Source: Notospermus geniculatus (Eukaryota; Nemertea; Pilidiophora; Heteronemertea; Lineidae). From it: 64,000 nucleotides of DNA. Position numbers and translations under genes: made by a program. The stretch's first letter is position 1. Each line of letters starts with the position of its first letter. The DNA is taken from contig NMRB01000361.1 of assembly GCA_002633025.1 (NCBI GenBank), positions 68,881 through 132,880 on the forward strand. The letters run 5' to 3'. Of this stretch, positions 1-42,461 are shown piece by piece. The notes beneath the pieces are model-generated. The model ran no database searches. It worked only from the letters and a program-made list of their open reading frames with translations, and was not told the DNA's origin.

Positions 1-9
1 GTATACATT

Positions 10-75
10 GTAAGGCCATTCACTCTTTCCTTGGTTGCGATATGCACCGCTACTTTTGCTGGAGTGGGTCACATA
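10..75 (+). repeat. Dispersed repeat, copy 1
   Basis: TGTAAGGCCAT, TTTCCTTGGTTG and CTACTTTTGCTGGAG recur in the same order at 21591-21665. The last part recurs again near 11958-11990, inside the optional MRCK exon extension. Confidence 0.6.
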
Positions 76-2753
76 AGTCAGGCTCTTAAAACTGCAAGCA
101 GGGGTTAAAAAGCCTCACCATGCAAAATTGATGACCTGTTCCTAGAAATATGCACTCTGGGCTGGGCTCACCACAAACACAGCATGATCTGATGAGTCAA
201 ATCAGTTGTTTGTTCCTGTCTTAGACAGTTTACTACAGTCATTGACTGGGAATGAGATTGAGAAGTACACTCTACCCGAAGCAAGGAAATCTTTACCCTT
301 ATCTGAGCTATACCTCAAGTCAGTTGGCTTTCAAGACTCAAAGTCCACCAGTCTACAGTACATGGTCGATAGAAAGGAAGACACATCGAGTTCAAGCATT
401 ACATGATGTTATGTAGCATGGATTCAGGCTTACCGTGATCCATTTTCATCTAAATGAAAATGTCATGTTCAGACAATGTCACCCAGAGGGATTTCAGACT
501 CCCTGCTTCTCAGTCATCTCATAACTGATTGAGGGCCAGCAGCAGACAAATACAGAAGGCGACCTCAGAGGGGGGGGGCTGTATTTGATGTGGAAAATGA
601 GGCATTGGAAGATTTGGTTTCTTGTCTATTCAGCCGTCCATGACTGTGAGTGCTGGTGTAAAATCTGTGGGTGTTCCTGTATGTGAATGTTCCCCTTCAT
701 TGTATACACCCCGACTTGAAAAGTCAATGACTCCCCAGCTCCCAATGCAAAAGAAGGAAACACTGGAAAACAGGGAACATTGCCGGATATTACACCGGTA
801 CTGCTCTCTTGTCAGCTTTTGCCTGACATAAGGACACATCTGACTCTTGTCTTGTCTGTAAACTGAGCAAGAATTTCACCTCCCGGCATCTATAAATACC
901 AATCTAAGTGAAGTACATAGTTTATCAGATAAGTAGACTTTGACAGCATGTTGTCGAATGGCATACTCCTTCAATTACTAGAAAAAACTTCCCTCGGAGA
1001 TTCATAAACAAACTGCCTTCTGCACAGCAGGACTGATGATGTGACAGACGGCCATGTATAACGAATATGTGCTTGTATTACTAGACAATATAGGTTTCAT
1101 CTTGCAGCGATGACAGATTTGTCCTGGATGGAGTGTTTGAGTTGGCTACTGGCGTGACTCACCGTCATCGATATAGATAAGATTTTTGTCAAAAAGTGTA
1201 GTGTTTACTTTGTATATTGGGCTCTGTTCCAAGGTAGAGAATAGTGACACAGTCAGAAACCATGGGTTTTATCACATGATAGATATATAAAATCAAAACA
1301 ATATACGCGATTTGCTCCACGTATCGCCATCTATATCCGAACTTACTAAACTCAAATCCAGTTGTGGAAGCGCAAGCACTGGTACGAATAAGACCGGATA
1401 TAAAAGCTGTAATGGAAGCGCAGCTACTATCACTTGATAGATAACTATCATGGATGATTCAACAATTTAGGAAAGATTTGAGTTGACTTGTGTGGAAACA
1501 ACATCGCCCATTGCGTCTGCTCAGCAAGGTATCGATAAACACAGATGAGGGAGCCCCAAGACAAACCAGGCACCCCCCAACATCCCCAAAGCAAGCAAAG
1601 CAAGACCCACCATTATGAAGACTTGCTTCTCTGCCATGGATCTACCAGCACAAAATGGATTGCAGCAGATGGTCCTTTCAAAATTCCTCGTCCCATGGAT
1701 CTCAGTCTTGGCTAGTATTGATCCATTGCCCCCTGTAGCCATCTGCCTGATCCCCAGGTGACAATTGATGCTGGAGCTGGTACAGCAAAACTGCAGACCG
1801 CTTCTGCAAGTTCAAGGAGAGTTCATGGGGAAGCCACTCACTCATACATATATCTATATGTATACAAACATGTAACACCAGCAAGTAAAGAATTCATCCT
1901 TTGGTCTTGTTAATTTCCGGATGAGCTGAAGACAATAGAGACCGTATTCGCCTTGTCTTGCTTGCTGCTTACACAGTAGATTGGCTCCCACTTATTGATC
2001 TGTCCATTCAGATTGCTGAAAGTCACTTAAGTGTTTGTGATGATGATGGGTTCCCTGGTAGATCAACAACGATCTCTGAACAAGTGTTGTGCCCACCAGC
2101 TGCCAGGTTTGACCACACCACCTCATAAACACCGCTCGATCGATAGGACTGTGCAAAAAGAGTCTCTCTGGCTAGATTGGCAGCTTGCGCTGTTGTTGGC
2201 GAAGTTGACCGGTGATAAGTTGGAAATGCATGGCTGAATACACCGTATGACGGGATGTATCGAGTTCTTCGTCTATGTCAATGTCCATAGCCCAACACAA
2301 AGTCATAAAAGAATATTACTTGCTATTCTCGTTATCATCTGGCAACATCCGGTACAGTATCATCAGGTTATCATCTTCGCGGAGAACAGTACCTTTGTCA
2401 GTCTGGTGCTGGCTCATGAAGAGCATTTCACCCCTTCAAATCTTATCTCGGCAATGCAGCTCAAATGTATCCAAACATCAGAACATGGCAGCGAAGACCA
2501 TTTGCATGTCACCTTCTTATTTGTGATGGGTTTGATGATGACACTTGTCCTACAAGTGACGTCAAGAGGGCTTGACCTCTCTCAACCTAATGTGATAATC
2601 GGTGGTCTCTACCATGAGATGGGCATGTCATGTTTGTTTGGTCAAATCACTTTCTTGTCCACTTCGAAAATGTCAGATTTGTGGTGTTCTTGGTTGAGTC
2701 ACAGTTTGCGGTAGTGAAAGGTTTGAATGAGGTTCTGGAAAAGACCTCAGTCG

Positions 2754-3310
2754 AACTTGGTGTTCTTCCATTCCACCGTTGACTTGCTGGCTGTGGTTGT
2801 TATTGATGATGACATGGATGAAACGCTGGCCTAACTGGGTGTTGTTCCTACACATCGACTCGCTGGCTGCTGTCATTATCAGCAATGGAGCCTCCGAAAC
2901 ACCAGCCTAACTTGGTGCTGCTCCTAGCTCCTCCATCGACTCGCTGGCTGCTGTCGTTATTGGCAGTGGAGCCTCTGAACACTGGGCCCAACTTGGTTTG
3001 CTCCTATCTCCTCCATTGACGTGCTGGCTGTGGTTGCTACGCTATTGATGATGAAGCCCTTGAAACACGGGCCTAACTTGATGTTGCTCCTAGCTCCCTC
3101 CATCGACGTGTGGTCATTGTCAGCAATGGAGCCTCCTAGCTGCTTCATCGACATGCTGGATGTGGTTGTTATGCCGATGGAGCCTCTGACACGCAAGCCT
3201 AACTTGTTGTTGGTCTGAGCTCCTCCATCAATGTGCTGGTTGTGGTTGCTATTGACGATGGAGCATCTGAACACCGGGTGTAGCTAGGCGTTGCTGCTCC
3301 ACCATTGGCA
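2754..3310. repeat. Minisatellite, about 80-bp unit, 6-7 degenerate copies
   Basis: Units begin near AACTTGGTG and pass through TCCTCCATCGACTCGCTGG, then GATGGAGCCTCTGA. They are imperfect, with unit lengths from about 75 to 125 bases. Confidence 0.8.
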
Positions 3311-4419
3311 TGCCAATTCTGTGGTCCACATCCAGCATCTAGATACACATCCTACTTGTTGCTTTTCTCCATCATCGGCATGCCGACTGGTCACCTGAGG
3401 CTCCTCTCCATCTCTTCCTGTTTTCCAATCAGCAAGCTCTCCCCATATCCTCCATCATTCACAATATGCTGGCCAGCTATGCTTGTTGAACAGGTAGTAG
3501 CATATGGGTGGTCATTAACCTAGAATGTTGATGCCAATAAATCTACAGGCGGATGGATGCGCATTGGTGTTAAGCCTTATTGAATGGGTATTGGATCTTA
3601 AAACGATCCGCCACATAGCTAACAGGGAAATACAGGAATGTGCAGATTCGTATGCCACTAATTTGTAGGAATACTGCCAGAAATTATATTATTGCGGATG
3701 GAAGATGGCATGAAAAAGACAAAATGAGCAGATGATTAAATTTTTGTACAAAAAAATCATGCAGAAGTGTTTCAGTCTTTGAATGATATTTAGCCTAGTC
3801 CCATCAATTTGCTATTGTAACTGTTAATCCATCTGAAACCGGAAGAACAAACATATGCCATATGGTATGCCTGAAGCATCTGACGGATTTCCGCAATCAT
3901 TTCGCTGTGGCAGAAATATTGTTTAGTTCTGCCTCTCAGCGGGTGAAATTGGTGGATACTTCATGCTTCCCTTCCACTTTCCAGGTGAAATGGCAGATTT
4001 TTACTGTCATTATCGCCGTGGAAACATAATCTGTTGTTGATGGCAAACCTCCAGCTCCAGTTATCAATCCAGTTTGCTCGGAGGCCGATTACAAATGGTC
4101 TGGGTTGGTCTCGACCAAAAAACTGAACCTCATGAAAAATAACACTTGATTGGAGTTGAACAGAGTTTTGTTGTTACGGAAGTGACCAGTTTTTGTATTT
4201 TTCCGGTTTTCTGTGTTTACAACTCCAGCTGTTCTTGTCATGCTCGCTGTGAAATATGATGTTAGCACGAATCCGGGTTTTTCTTGAGAGATTTCTTGGC
4301 AGGTCATAGTCCGAGACAGTCATGTCTCCAGGCAGCCAAAGGCAAACTTCTGTACGGAGAAGTCTTCAGACATAAGTCGTATTATGTCTTTAACTCCATC
4401 CCTGTTTTCTTTTTTTCAG

Positions 4420-34425
<30,006 letters not shown>

Positions 34426-35095
34426 CTTGGGAAATCTGGCAGGAAGGCTTGGAAGGATCACATGAAACAATCAGTCGGCACCACTGGACCTTGAAGCAGG
34501 ATCTGTCCAAGGAGACATCCAAGACTGTTCAGCTCCTAGTCTTTACGGTGCGGCATCCTGATAGTGATGGCATGTAAACATGGCCTACAAGATGGTGAAT
34601 TCTGCAGAGGATAGAGCAACAGCGCCACCTTAATCAGAATCGGAGCATTCCTGCGGCTGTGAAGAATCCATCGCGGAGAAGGGTCTTGATTACAGGGATC
34701 TGGGCTAATATACTGGACAACCTGAGGGCATTATAACACTGACTTTTGAATAAGCAACACACCTGGTATCTGCCAAATTGGTCCTAATTCTGAACTAGTA
34801 GAGAGCATTCTTGCCTCAATATCGGGATATCTCAAGTGGTTTGTGGGTGGGGAACCCCTCGCCTCTTCATTGTAAGAATATCGCAAGTGGTTTCCCTTCT
34901 ATGTGGGTGGGGGACCCCTAGCCGCTTGGGCTAACTCCTGGCTAGATGTTTGCTCTGGGTCACAGTCATCTGTGTACATTATTAGAGCCAGTCGTTTCAT
35001 GGACCAAAACTGTCCATACCTTGTGCTGTGTGTTTACATGTGCTGGATAAATAGTCACTTTAATTGTAATAAAATTCCACATCTAGAGGTTTTGT
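34426..35095 (+). terminator. MRCK 3' UTR and polyadenylation signal
   Basis: No coding continues after the TAA. A canonical AATAAA lies at 35068-35073, about 640 bases downstream, which would put cleavage near 35090. Inferred from the motif only. Confidence 0.55.
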
Positions 35096-37162
35096 CTTGT
35101 GTGACTACATGTAGTTTTGGCATGATGTTCACTCATAAGTACATAATCTCACTGGCAGATTTCTTATCAAGTCATATACCGTAACTGACTGTGCTCGCTA
35201 ACCGGGGAAGATTGTTCGCTGTTTGTAATTGGACATTTTCTATAAATTCATGTGGTCTTGAAGATATACAAAGCATTTTTGGCTCTTTGAGGGTTGTATG
35301 CTAAACAATGAAGGGGTATAGCTCTTCCAGTTCAATCACTCCGGGCCAAGTTGTTCAAAAGGTTTACTTCTTGTTAATGTTGGAGTCATTGGAAATACAA
35401 GGCGCCTGGAAAAAGAAACAAATATTTCAAATGACTTTGCCCATGTCACCCTATTCTATATGTACATCTTGAACAAGGGTGGGCCGTGACAGCCTTTTCT
35501 ATCAGGGGTATTGGATGTATTTCTGCCCTCCAATGGTTGAAGGAAATATCTCTGTGAAGAATTGGTGGGAGGGGATTCATTGAAGTAATACTGTGCTCTC
35601 CACTACAGTGTATTTGGTAGTGCAAGATAGAGCTGTTCCTTCGTTCGACCTTATCCCCACTGATCACAAGTGGATGATACTGTCCATCCCTGAAGGGTAG
35701 AATATGGGGTCTACATTACCAATGTGTGATAGTCTTATTCGTTTTTGCGGAGGCTTTGTTGGTGTAGCTTGTGAGGCTTTATTTAATGGTGCCACAAAAA
35801 TCGTATTACCGGTATGTCTGGGCGGGATTGTTTGAAATCGAAGCCGTGCTAAGTTTAAATTTGTATTGAATTATAAATGAGATTGCACCAAGAAGATTGG
35901 TGTTGTTAATTTGGAGAAAATTGTGGGTTTGAACAGCCAGAAGCAGGTCTTTTTCAACCCAAGATAAGGTCGAGGGCAACAGTTTACGAAATTCTGTCGA
36001 AAATGACTAAGTTCAGATTTTTTACGGGTTTAGGTCTTCGCTTATCCCAGAAATTATTTATTGTGTAAAGCCATGCCACTTACCCTTGTCGGCAAATCAC
36101 AGAATATTGACACATCGTGTTGATGCACCATTCTTTGGTCGTGTATAGTCGAAGTCAACCTTAATTCAACAAGGCAAAATGCCAGACCTGTGCAACAGAC
36201 ACCATAAAGTGAACACAATGATTAAACCACAAACCACAGTATTTACCAGTTGACTGAGCACAACCTTGGATTTGCTAATAGCCTTTAAGGCTATTAGGAA
36301 AGTGAACCAATTTACCGTAACATCATTAGGTAACTGCAACATGGATTATTTACCACTGACCTGTGTAAGTTTTCAAGCTTGTTATTTTCCCCATGTTGAA
36401 GTAAGGTTGACTTCAACTATATATGCTGGAGCATTTGATCATATAAATAAGATCTTTAACAAAAAATACCAAGTATTTGAGGTATTGAGGTAAGAGCAGT
36501 TTGGATCTTTATGTCTGCTTGCCCCCAACCCTCATTTTGCTTTGTAGCGTTAACAATTATTGATGTCAATGGCCTAAGTGCAGAACAACGAATGATGAGG
36601 TCAGTCATTCGAACTTGTTTCCGATGTATTCTACAAGTGCTGTGGAACTGTATATTGTGTATGTACTCGCGATGTAACTACTATTTATATGCTTTTAGAG
36701 ATGATTATTCCTAGGTCAATTCGTGTGTTTATGTTCCTTGAGGGACATATGTTTGTATTTATTGTATAACGCAAGATTTTAGGGCTAGTCCAATGCGAAT
36801 AAGTCTGTAACAAATGTCACAACACACAGTGTGGTTTGTGACGTTAATCTTAGTGGTCTGTGGTGATCAGTCGATACTGGAGATAAGCCAGGCTGGGTGT
36901 ATGTATGGGTTTTCTCCTCTTTCCTAGAAGTATTTATGGTCAAATGTTGTAAACCTTTTTTATGGACTTCACAATCTTCGCAGTTTTTGATGTAATGATG
37001 CCTTTAATCAATTTGTGTTGCCTTAAATTAATGCCAGTGGTTGGCCATTGGCTCCATATAAAGGTTAGGTAAGGACAACATCAGCAACAACATTAGCAGA
37101 CGATATGTTCCATTTGAAATATCCTGACAGAAGATGGAGGGAAAGTATTTGAAGAGAGAAGC

Positions 37163-37425
37163 TGTGATAGCTTAGTGGTCATCACATCCGCTTAGCAAGC
37201 GGCGGGTCCTGGGTTCGAATCCCATGCCATATAGGATCAATCATCCCTGGCTCTTCACGTCCGTCGCATGGGACAGTAAGCTGTGGTGCCTTGTACCTTG
37301 TGTCATTGCAAGGGCAAGTAAAAGACCCCATTCAGATGAGAACATGAGTAGCTTGAGATGGCCACTTCCGTACTTGACCAGAGCCAATAATGCTACGGCT
37401 TTGGCCCTGTACTGATGGAAAAATC
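37163..37425 (+). repeat. tRNA-Ala-derived SINE
   Basis: Head: D arm TAGCTTAGTGGTCA, anticodon arm CCGC-TTAGCAA-GCGG (AGC) and T arm CTGGGTTCGAATCCCA. The acceptor stem is not paired, so it is not a functional tRNA. The body contains GGGACAGTAAGCTGTGG and GGGCAAGTAAAAGACCCC, followed by an A-rich end. Confidence 0.7.
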
Positions 37426-37478
37426 AAATACAAGCATTTGAAGAAATGTTGTTCAGAATGCTTGATGTTGCAAACTTA

Positions 37479-37645
37479 CGGCGCTTCTCCACCACGTGAG
37501 AGTTTCCTCACGCAATTTGGCTATCTATGAGCGAATCAGCTGTAGAAAACTGTGGGTAGACGTTTGTGAAACTGGAGTGAAACTGACAATGGTGAATTGC
37601 CATCGAGGGCCAAATTGCAGGAGAAAAGTCGACTTGTAGCTCACC
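37479..37645. mobile_element. TIR element (TTAAGGCACTCC family), copy 5, degenerate
   Basis: GGCGCTTCTCCACCACGTGAG at the left, GAATTGCCATCGAGGGCC and CAGGAGAAAAGTC at the right. Matches the family layout with a worn right end. Confidence 0.55.
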
Positions 37646-38214
37646 CAGTCTGCCGAGAGTAGATGTACATAGTGTTAGGCAGTGGTAGCCTAATGGTTGG
37701 TGATGTCTAGTGATGCTAGGTGTGGAATGTGTGTAAATGTACTACTAGCCCATCACTGCTTATGTAAACATGATTAATAGACGTGTTGATTGGTTTATCT
37801 TTCATGGTATGGTAGGTAGGCTAAGGTGAAGAATTCATGAATTTACATGTAGGAATCGACCAGGGGTCAGATACGAAACCCTCGCCACTTATGGGTGGCG
37901 TTCACTAGAGCGCCGACAACATTAGGAAGGGTTGCGGAAGCAAATTATTCATTTCGGCATTCTTTCCGTGTCTCCCAAAAGTGCAGAAACACCGGGAAAT
38001 ATTTAGGAATGATAAAGACAGTGAACGGAATCTTTCAAGAATATGCGGAGAGGTTGCTGAATGAATGCGGATTTACTAAATTTGCATTCCGCGTCTTGTC
38101 CGCGCCCTAGCGGACGCCAGGTTTTAGTGAGCAGGCCAGTCTGTTGTTTGGTCAACTGATTGCTATTCATTTGCTGCCTAACAACAGACAGGCGCGCTGT
38201 CTATGTTGTGAGGC

Positions 38215-38317
38215 CTTCGTTCCATCTTGAACCGTCAAGGGCTTTTGACTGCACTCTTGAGTAGAGCGTTGTCCGAAGACGAAGTGACTGTATGCCTTGA
38301 CATTTCAAGATGAGTTA
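38215..38317. repeat. Hairpin element, family with 39048 and the window end
   Basis: CCATCTTGAA at the left pairs with TTCAAGATG at the right. The interior has AGAGCGTTGTCCGAAGACGA and GTGACTGTATGCC. Confidence 0.5.
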
Positions 38318-39047
38318 ATCTGGTCCCAGGTTGCTGTCGGTGAACATTGGAGAATGATCATGCCTTCTGATAGCTGATAATGGCTGATCTGCCAACCATG
38401 TCATGTGACTTCATCATTGTGGGCGTACACCTGATTGTTATCCTCTGGGTCTGTAGAAACCTGGGGTAATCAAAGTACACTGAAATTGTTTCATATTTAT
38501 TAAATCAGTGGAATTAAAGCCTGCCCAGAAGATCAAATTGAGCTCAGCATGACTTAATGATACAGTGACATGCTTCATACTGCCCTTTTCATCAAGACCT
38601 CTATGCCTCTGCTGGCCTGTCTCAGTTGAAATATCTGCCACAAGGTGGGGACACTGTTGGGTGTTTCCCGGTCTTAAGTGCAGTACAGTTCTCCTTTTAG
38701 GGACACATTTATGAATTGCCCTACAGATTGAGACCCAAGTCATTGTCTAAACCATTTGAGACTGAGTACCAACACTTTCACTAGGTATTAGAGTGTTTTG
38801 CACCCCTGGGTGACCTCAGTCATTCACTCTCACAATACATGTTATTTTAAGTGAGTTTCACGTTCTTAACAACTTTTTCAGGACACAACTTTCAGTGCTG
38901 ATAAAAGTGGGGATACCCCTGAAGCAGCTTGTGTCGGTTGCCTTGGGAAACACAGACATGTTATGGCTGACACTCGTGACATTTACAGTTGACTTGCATC
39001 AGGCTGAGTCCTTCTTACAGGTAGGGGTCAGAGCTCTGGCCACTTCT

Positions 39048-39168
39048 CCATTTCATCAAGTGAAATGCACCTTGCCCTTACAAGCGTTCTATCCCTCCTA
39101 CTCTCGCTGAGTGTAGTTCAGAGGGCGAAGTGGCTGTAGGCTTTGATGAAATGCTGCTTGGGCAAGGT
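39048..39168. repeat. Hairpin element, second copy
   Basis: CCATTTCATCAAG and CCTTGCCC pair with CTTTGATGAAATG and GGGCAAGG. The interior CCTCCTACTCTCGC and GTAGTTCAGAGGGCGAAG matches the window end in inverse orientation. Confidence 0.55.
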
Positions 39169-39254
39169 CTTTTGTTGTGCAGCACTTGGATGGTACAGGA
39201 TGTATGTGACTGTCATGAGGAGAAACAGTTTAAAGTTCATACAAACACTCAATA

Positions 39255-40190
39255 ATTTTGAAATGACAGCAGTCTCAAATGGGTAAATGGTGACTTTCCA
39301 TTAGGTTTTGAAGGGATTACTTCAAATTCTCACTTCTACTGGGTAGATGTGTCCTGGGCAGAGTCGGATGTCACTGCTAAAGTTAAAATAGGGATTTCAT
39401 CCTTATGACATTTACCTGGAAATCAGTGTCTATGTTATGTGTAAGACATTCGCAGGTGTGGCTGGATTCCCTGCGACCTAGCCACTGTTGTACTTAAGTT
39501 TGAGCTCCATGTCATGAGAGCTCCACACTAGAAAGCAATTGTTTTGTTAAAGTCTCTTTTATTTCAATAAACCATTGTAATGTATTAAATGAGAGTAAAG
39601 CTGTTGTATCTCTTCTGTCTACATACACCACAAGATCTGTGTTAAGCACCACCATAACTTCCTTGTTGGCTGCAGTTTGGAAACTCTTCAATTTGGGGAT
39701 CTCTGGCTGGCGTTCCCACCTGTAGGCCTACCTGAGCAAGATTAGGCCTAGGCTTCCTTTTGGCTATTATGCCAGGCTGATTGATCATGAAAGGCCAGCT
39801 GATGATGCTCAATTTCCATCTTTATTGGCTCCTGCGAAGATGCCTAGCCATACCTGCTCTTCTCTGCATGCATGGAGCCTAGTGGTGCTCATGTTAGTAT
39901 TTCAGCCTATGGCATGTCACTTGCAGGACTTGATTTGCCAAGATTAAGCATACATTGCTTTGAAATACAATTCAATGCTTCCACTGAAATATGATGTTTA
40001 CAAAATATTGGCCAAGAAAAACTCTGTTTTTCTGATGCTTGCATAAGAAAATCAATTCATGTACCGGGTAGTGTTGGCAACAGAGCGAGAGAGGGCAATG
40101 TCCGATAAACCGATTTTCATTCCTCTTGGAAAAGCTTTTGATATCCAATAAGACCTGTGTTATTGCTGAACAAGTGCACAACAATCGGTC
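39255..40190. repeat. Direct duplication, left copy (next to assembly gap)
   Basis: Aligns along its length to 40778-41742, with scattered substitutions and several short indels. The left copy lacks an 11-base and a 13-base segment present in the right copy. Ends exactly at the N run. Confidence 0.9.
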
Positions 40191-40777
40191 NNNNNNNNNN
40201 NNNNNNNNNNNNNNNNNNNNNNNNNNNNNNNNNNNNNNNNNNNNNNNNNNNNNNNNNNNNNNNNNNNNNNNNNNNNNNNNNNNNNNNNNNNNNNNNNNNN
40301 NNNNNNNNNNNNNNNNNNNNNNNNNNNNNNNNNNNNNNNNNNNNNNNNNNNNNNNNNNNNNNNNNNNNNNNNNNNNNNNNNNNNNNNNNNNNNNNNNNNN
40401 NNNNNNNNNNNNNNNNNNNNNNNNNNNNNNNNNNNNNNNNNNNNNNNNNNNNNNNNNNNNNNNNNNNNNNNNNNNNNNNNNNNNNNNNNNNNNNNNNNNN
40501 NNNNNNNNNNNNNNNNNNNNNNNNNNNNNNNNNNNNNNNNNNNNNNNNNNNNNNNNNNNNNNNNNNNNNNNNNNNNNNNNNNNNNNNNNNNNNNNNNNNN
40601 NNNNNNNNNNNNNNNNNNNNNNNNNNNNNNNNNNNNNNNNNNNNNNNNNNNNNNNNNNNNNNNNNNNNNNNNNNNNNNNNNNNNNNNNNNNNNNNNNNNN
40701 NNNNNNNNNNNNNNNNNNNNNNNNNNNNNNNNNNNNNNNNNNNNNNNNNNNNNNNNNNNNNNNNNNNNNNNNNNNNN
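40191..40777. other. Assembly gap, 587 Ns
   Basis: Unresolved bases. The flanks are two copies of the same sequence, so the gap may be artefactual. Ambiguous single bases also occur at 11950 and 49131. Confidence 1.
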
Positions 40778-41742
40778 ATTTTGAAATGACAGCAGTCTCA
40801 AATGGGTAAATGGTGACTTTTCCATTAGGTTTTGAAGGGATTACTTCAAATTCTCACTTCTACTGGGTAGATGTGTCCTGGGCAGAGTCTTGATGTCACT
40901 GCTAACGTTAGAATAGGGATTTCATCCTTATATGACATTTACCTGGAAATCAGTGTCTATGTTATGTGTAAGACATTTGCAGGCGTGGCTGGATTCACTG
41001 CGACCAAGCCACCGTTGTACTTAAGTTTGAGCTCCATGTCATGAGAGCTCCACACTAGAAAGCAATTGTTTTGTTAAAGTCTCTTTTATTTCAATAAACC
41101 ATTGTAATGTATTAAATGAGAGTAAAGCTGTTGTATCTCTTCTGTCTACATACTCCACAAGATCTGTGTTAAGCACCACCATAACTTCGTTGTAAGCTGC
41201 AGTTTCTAAGTCCCTTTCGAAACTCTTTGGCTTGGGATGTCTGGCTGGCGTTCCCACCTGTAGGCCTACCTGAGCAAGATTAGGCCTAGGCTTCTTTTTG
41301 GCTATTATGCCAGGCTGATTGATCAAGAAAGGCCAGCTGATGATGCTGTCTTCAATCTCAATTTCCATCTTTATTGGCTCCTGAGCAAGATGCCTAGCCA
41401 TACCTGCTCTTCTCTGCATGCATGGAGCCTAGTGGTGCTCATGTTAGTATTTCAGCCTATGGCATGTCACTTGCAGGACTTGATTTGCCAAGATTAAGCA
41501 TACATTGCTTTGAAATACAATTCAATGCTTCCACTGAAATATGATGTTTACAAAATATTGGCCAAGAAAAACTCAATGTTTTTCTGATGCTTGCATAAGA
41601 AAATCAATTCATGTACCGGGTAGTGTTGGCAACAGAGCGAGAGAGGGCAATGTCCGATAAACCGATTTTCATTCCTCTTGGAAAAGCTTTTGATACCCAA
41701 TAAGACCTGTGTTATTGCTGAACAAGTGCACAACAATCAGTC
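40778..41742. repeat. Direct duplication, right copy
   Basis: Near-identical to 39255-40190. Begins exactly at the end of the N run with the same bases that start the left copy. Contains the open frame at 41039-41419 (-). Confidence 0.9.
41039..41419 (-). CDS. Uncertain ORF or exon, unknown function
   Basis: 126 codons on the minus strand, with coding-like composition: EIEIEDSIISWPFLINQPG, a Lys/Pro-rich patch and NEVMVVLNTDLVEYVDRR. A possible phase-1 acceptor (AGAAGAGCAG) before GTATGGC could make it a downstream exon of the 42462-43463 gene. The left duplicate copy has 11- and 13-base deletions that break this frame. I do not recognise a family. Confidence 0.3.
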   Translation of the reverse strand: MQRRAGMARHLAQEPIKMEIEIEDSIISWPFLINQPGIIAKKKPRPNLAQVGLQVGTPARHPKPKSFERDLETAAYNEVMVVLNTDLVEYVDRRDTTALLSFNTLQWFIEIKETLTKQLLSSVELS

Positions 41743-42461
41743 TTTAGGATCTAACTGTGAAAAACGAGAGAAAAGAAGATTATGTAAATAGGCATTTCAG
41801 TGTTTACTAACGTAAAGAAATAATACGTTGAACAGTATTTGGACGGAAAGCATTGCCAAAAAACGAGTTGCCGCCATATCACGATAGGCCTACGTCTGCG
41901 GCTTGCCGTCCATGCGAGCCGACACCGCGGCTGCGTCATCCGCAAGCCAACCAACCGCAGGCCAGTACCGCAACATTGCGGTGTCGATTGAAATGGCTGT
42001 TAGCAAATCCTGCCGCATTATGGTGGATTATTTCAAGTTGGCTTTGATATTGGACGGAAAGAGTACGAATAAAATATACATTTCGGGACAAATTTTCTTA
42101 CGCCAATCATAAAAGCTTTGCAGTGCAATCATTCACGTTTCTACATTGACTAGCAGCGGAACGAGATGTCCGCAAGAAATGGGCCGGGCCTAACTTTTGT
42201 CTCTACTGGCGTAGTGGTTTCGGCCTAAGTGTGATGCCAGTTTGGCAACTAGAAGCTCGTCGTCACAGTTTTTTGTTTCCGTTATAAATGCAACGAAAGA
42301 TAAGAGTTTGTATGGTCAGATATGAACGAACGCCAGTCCTTCTAACTTGACGTTAGCAATGGGCAACCCCCAGAGCGTCCGCACCCCGTCTTTGACGCAT
42401 GGTGACGCATCCATGATTTGTCGCAGTCATCGCAATTTCACAATCCATCTCGACTCCTGGT

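Larger units (their letters stand above)
1..4419. other. Intron or upstream DNA of MRCK
   Basis: I found no exon matching the MRCK N-terminus. The stretch holds the repeat segment at about 10-75, the 80-bp minisatellite at 2754-3310, and otherwise unremarkable A/T-rich DNA. Confidence 0.6.
35096..39254. other. Intergenic region after MRCK
   Basis: No supported gene. Contains a perfect 11-bp-arm palindrome at about 36277-36299, the SINE at 37163-37425, a TIR element at 37479-37645 and two hairpin elements at 38215-38317 and 39048-39168. Confidence 0.6.

Noticed and set aside
2247-2714. 155-codon open frame upstream of MRCK
   Set aside because: Does not match the MRCK N-terminus and has no conserved motif; treated as chance.
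37163-37236. tRNA-Ala gene
   Set aside because: Anticodon and T arms are good but the acceptor stem does not pair and a SINE body follows.
40160-40825. Long open frames across the N run
   Set aside because: Translation of unresolved bases; meaningless.
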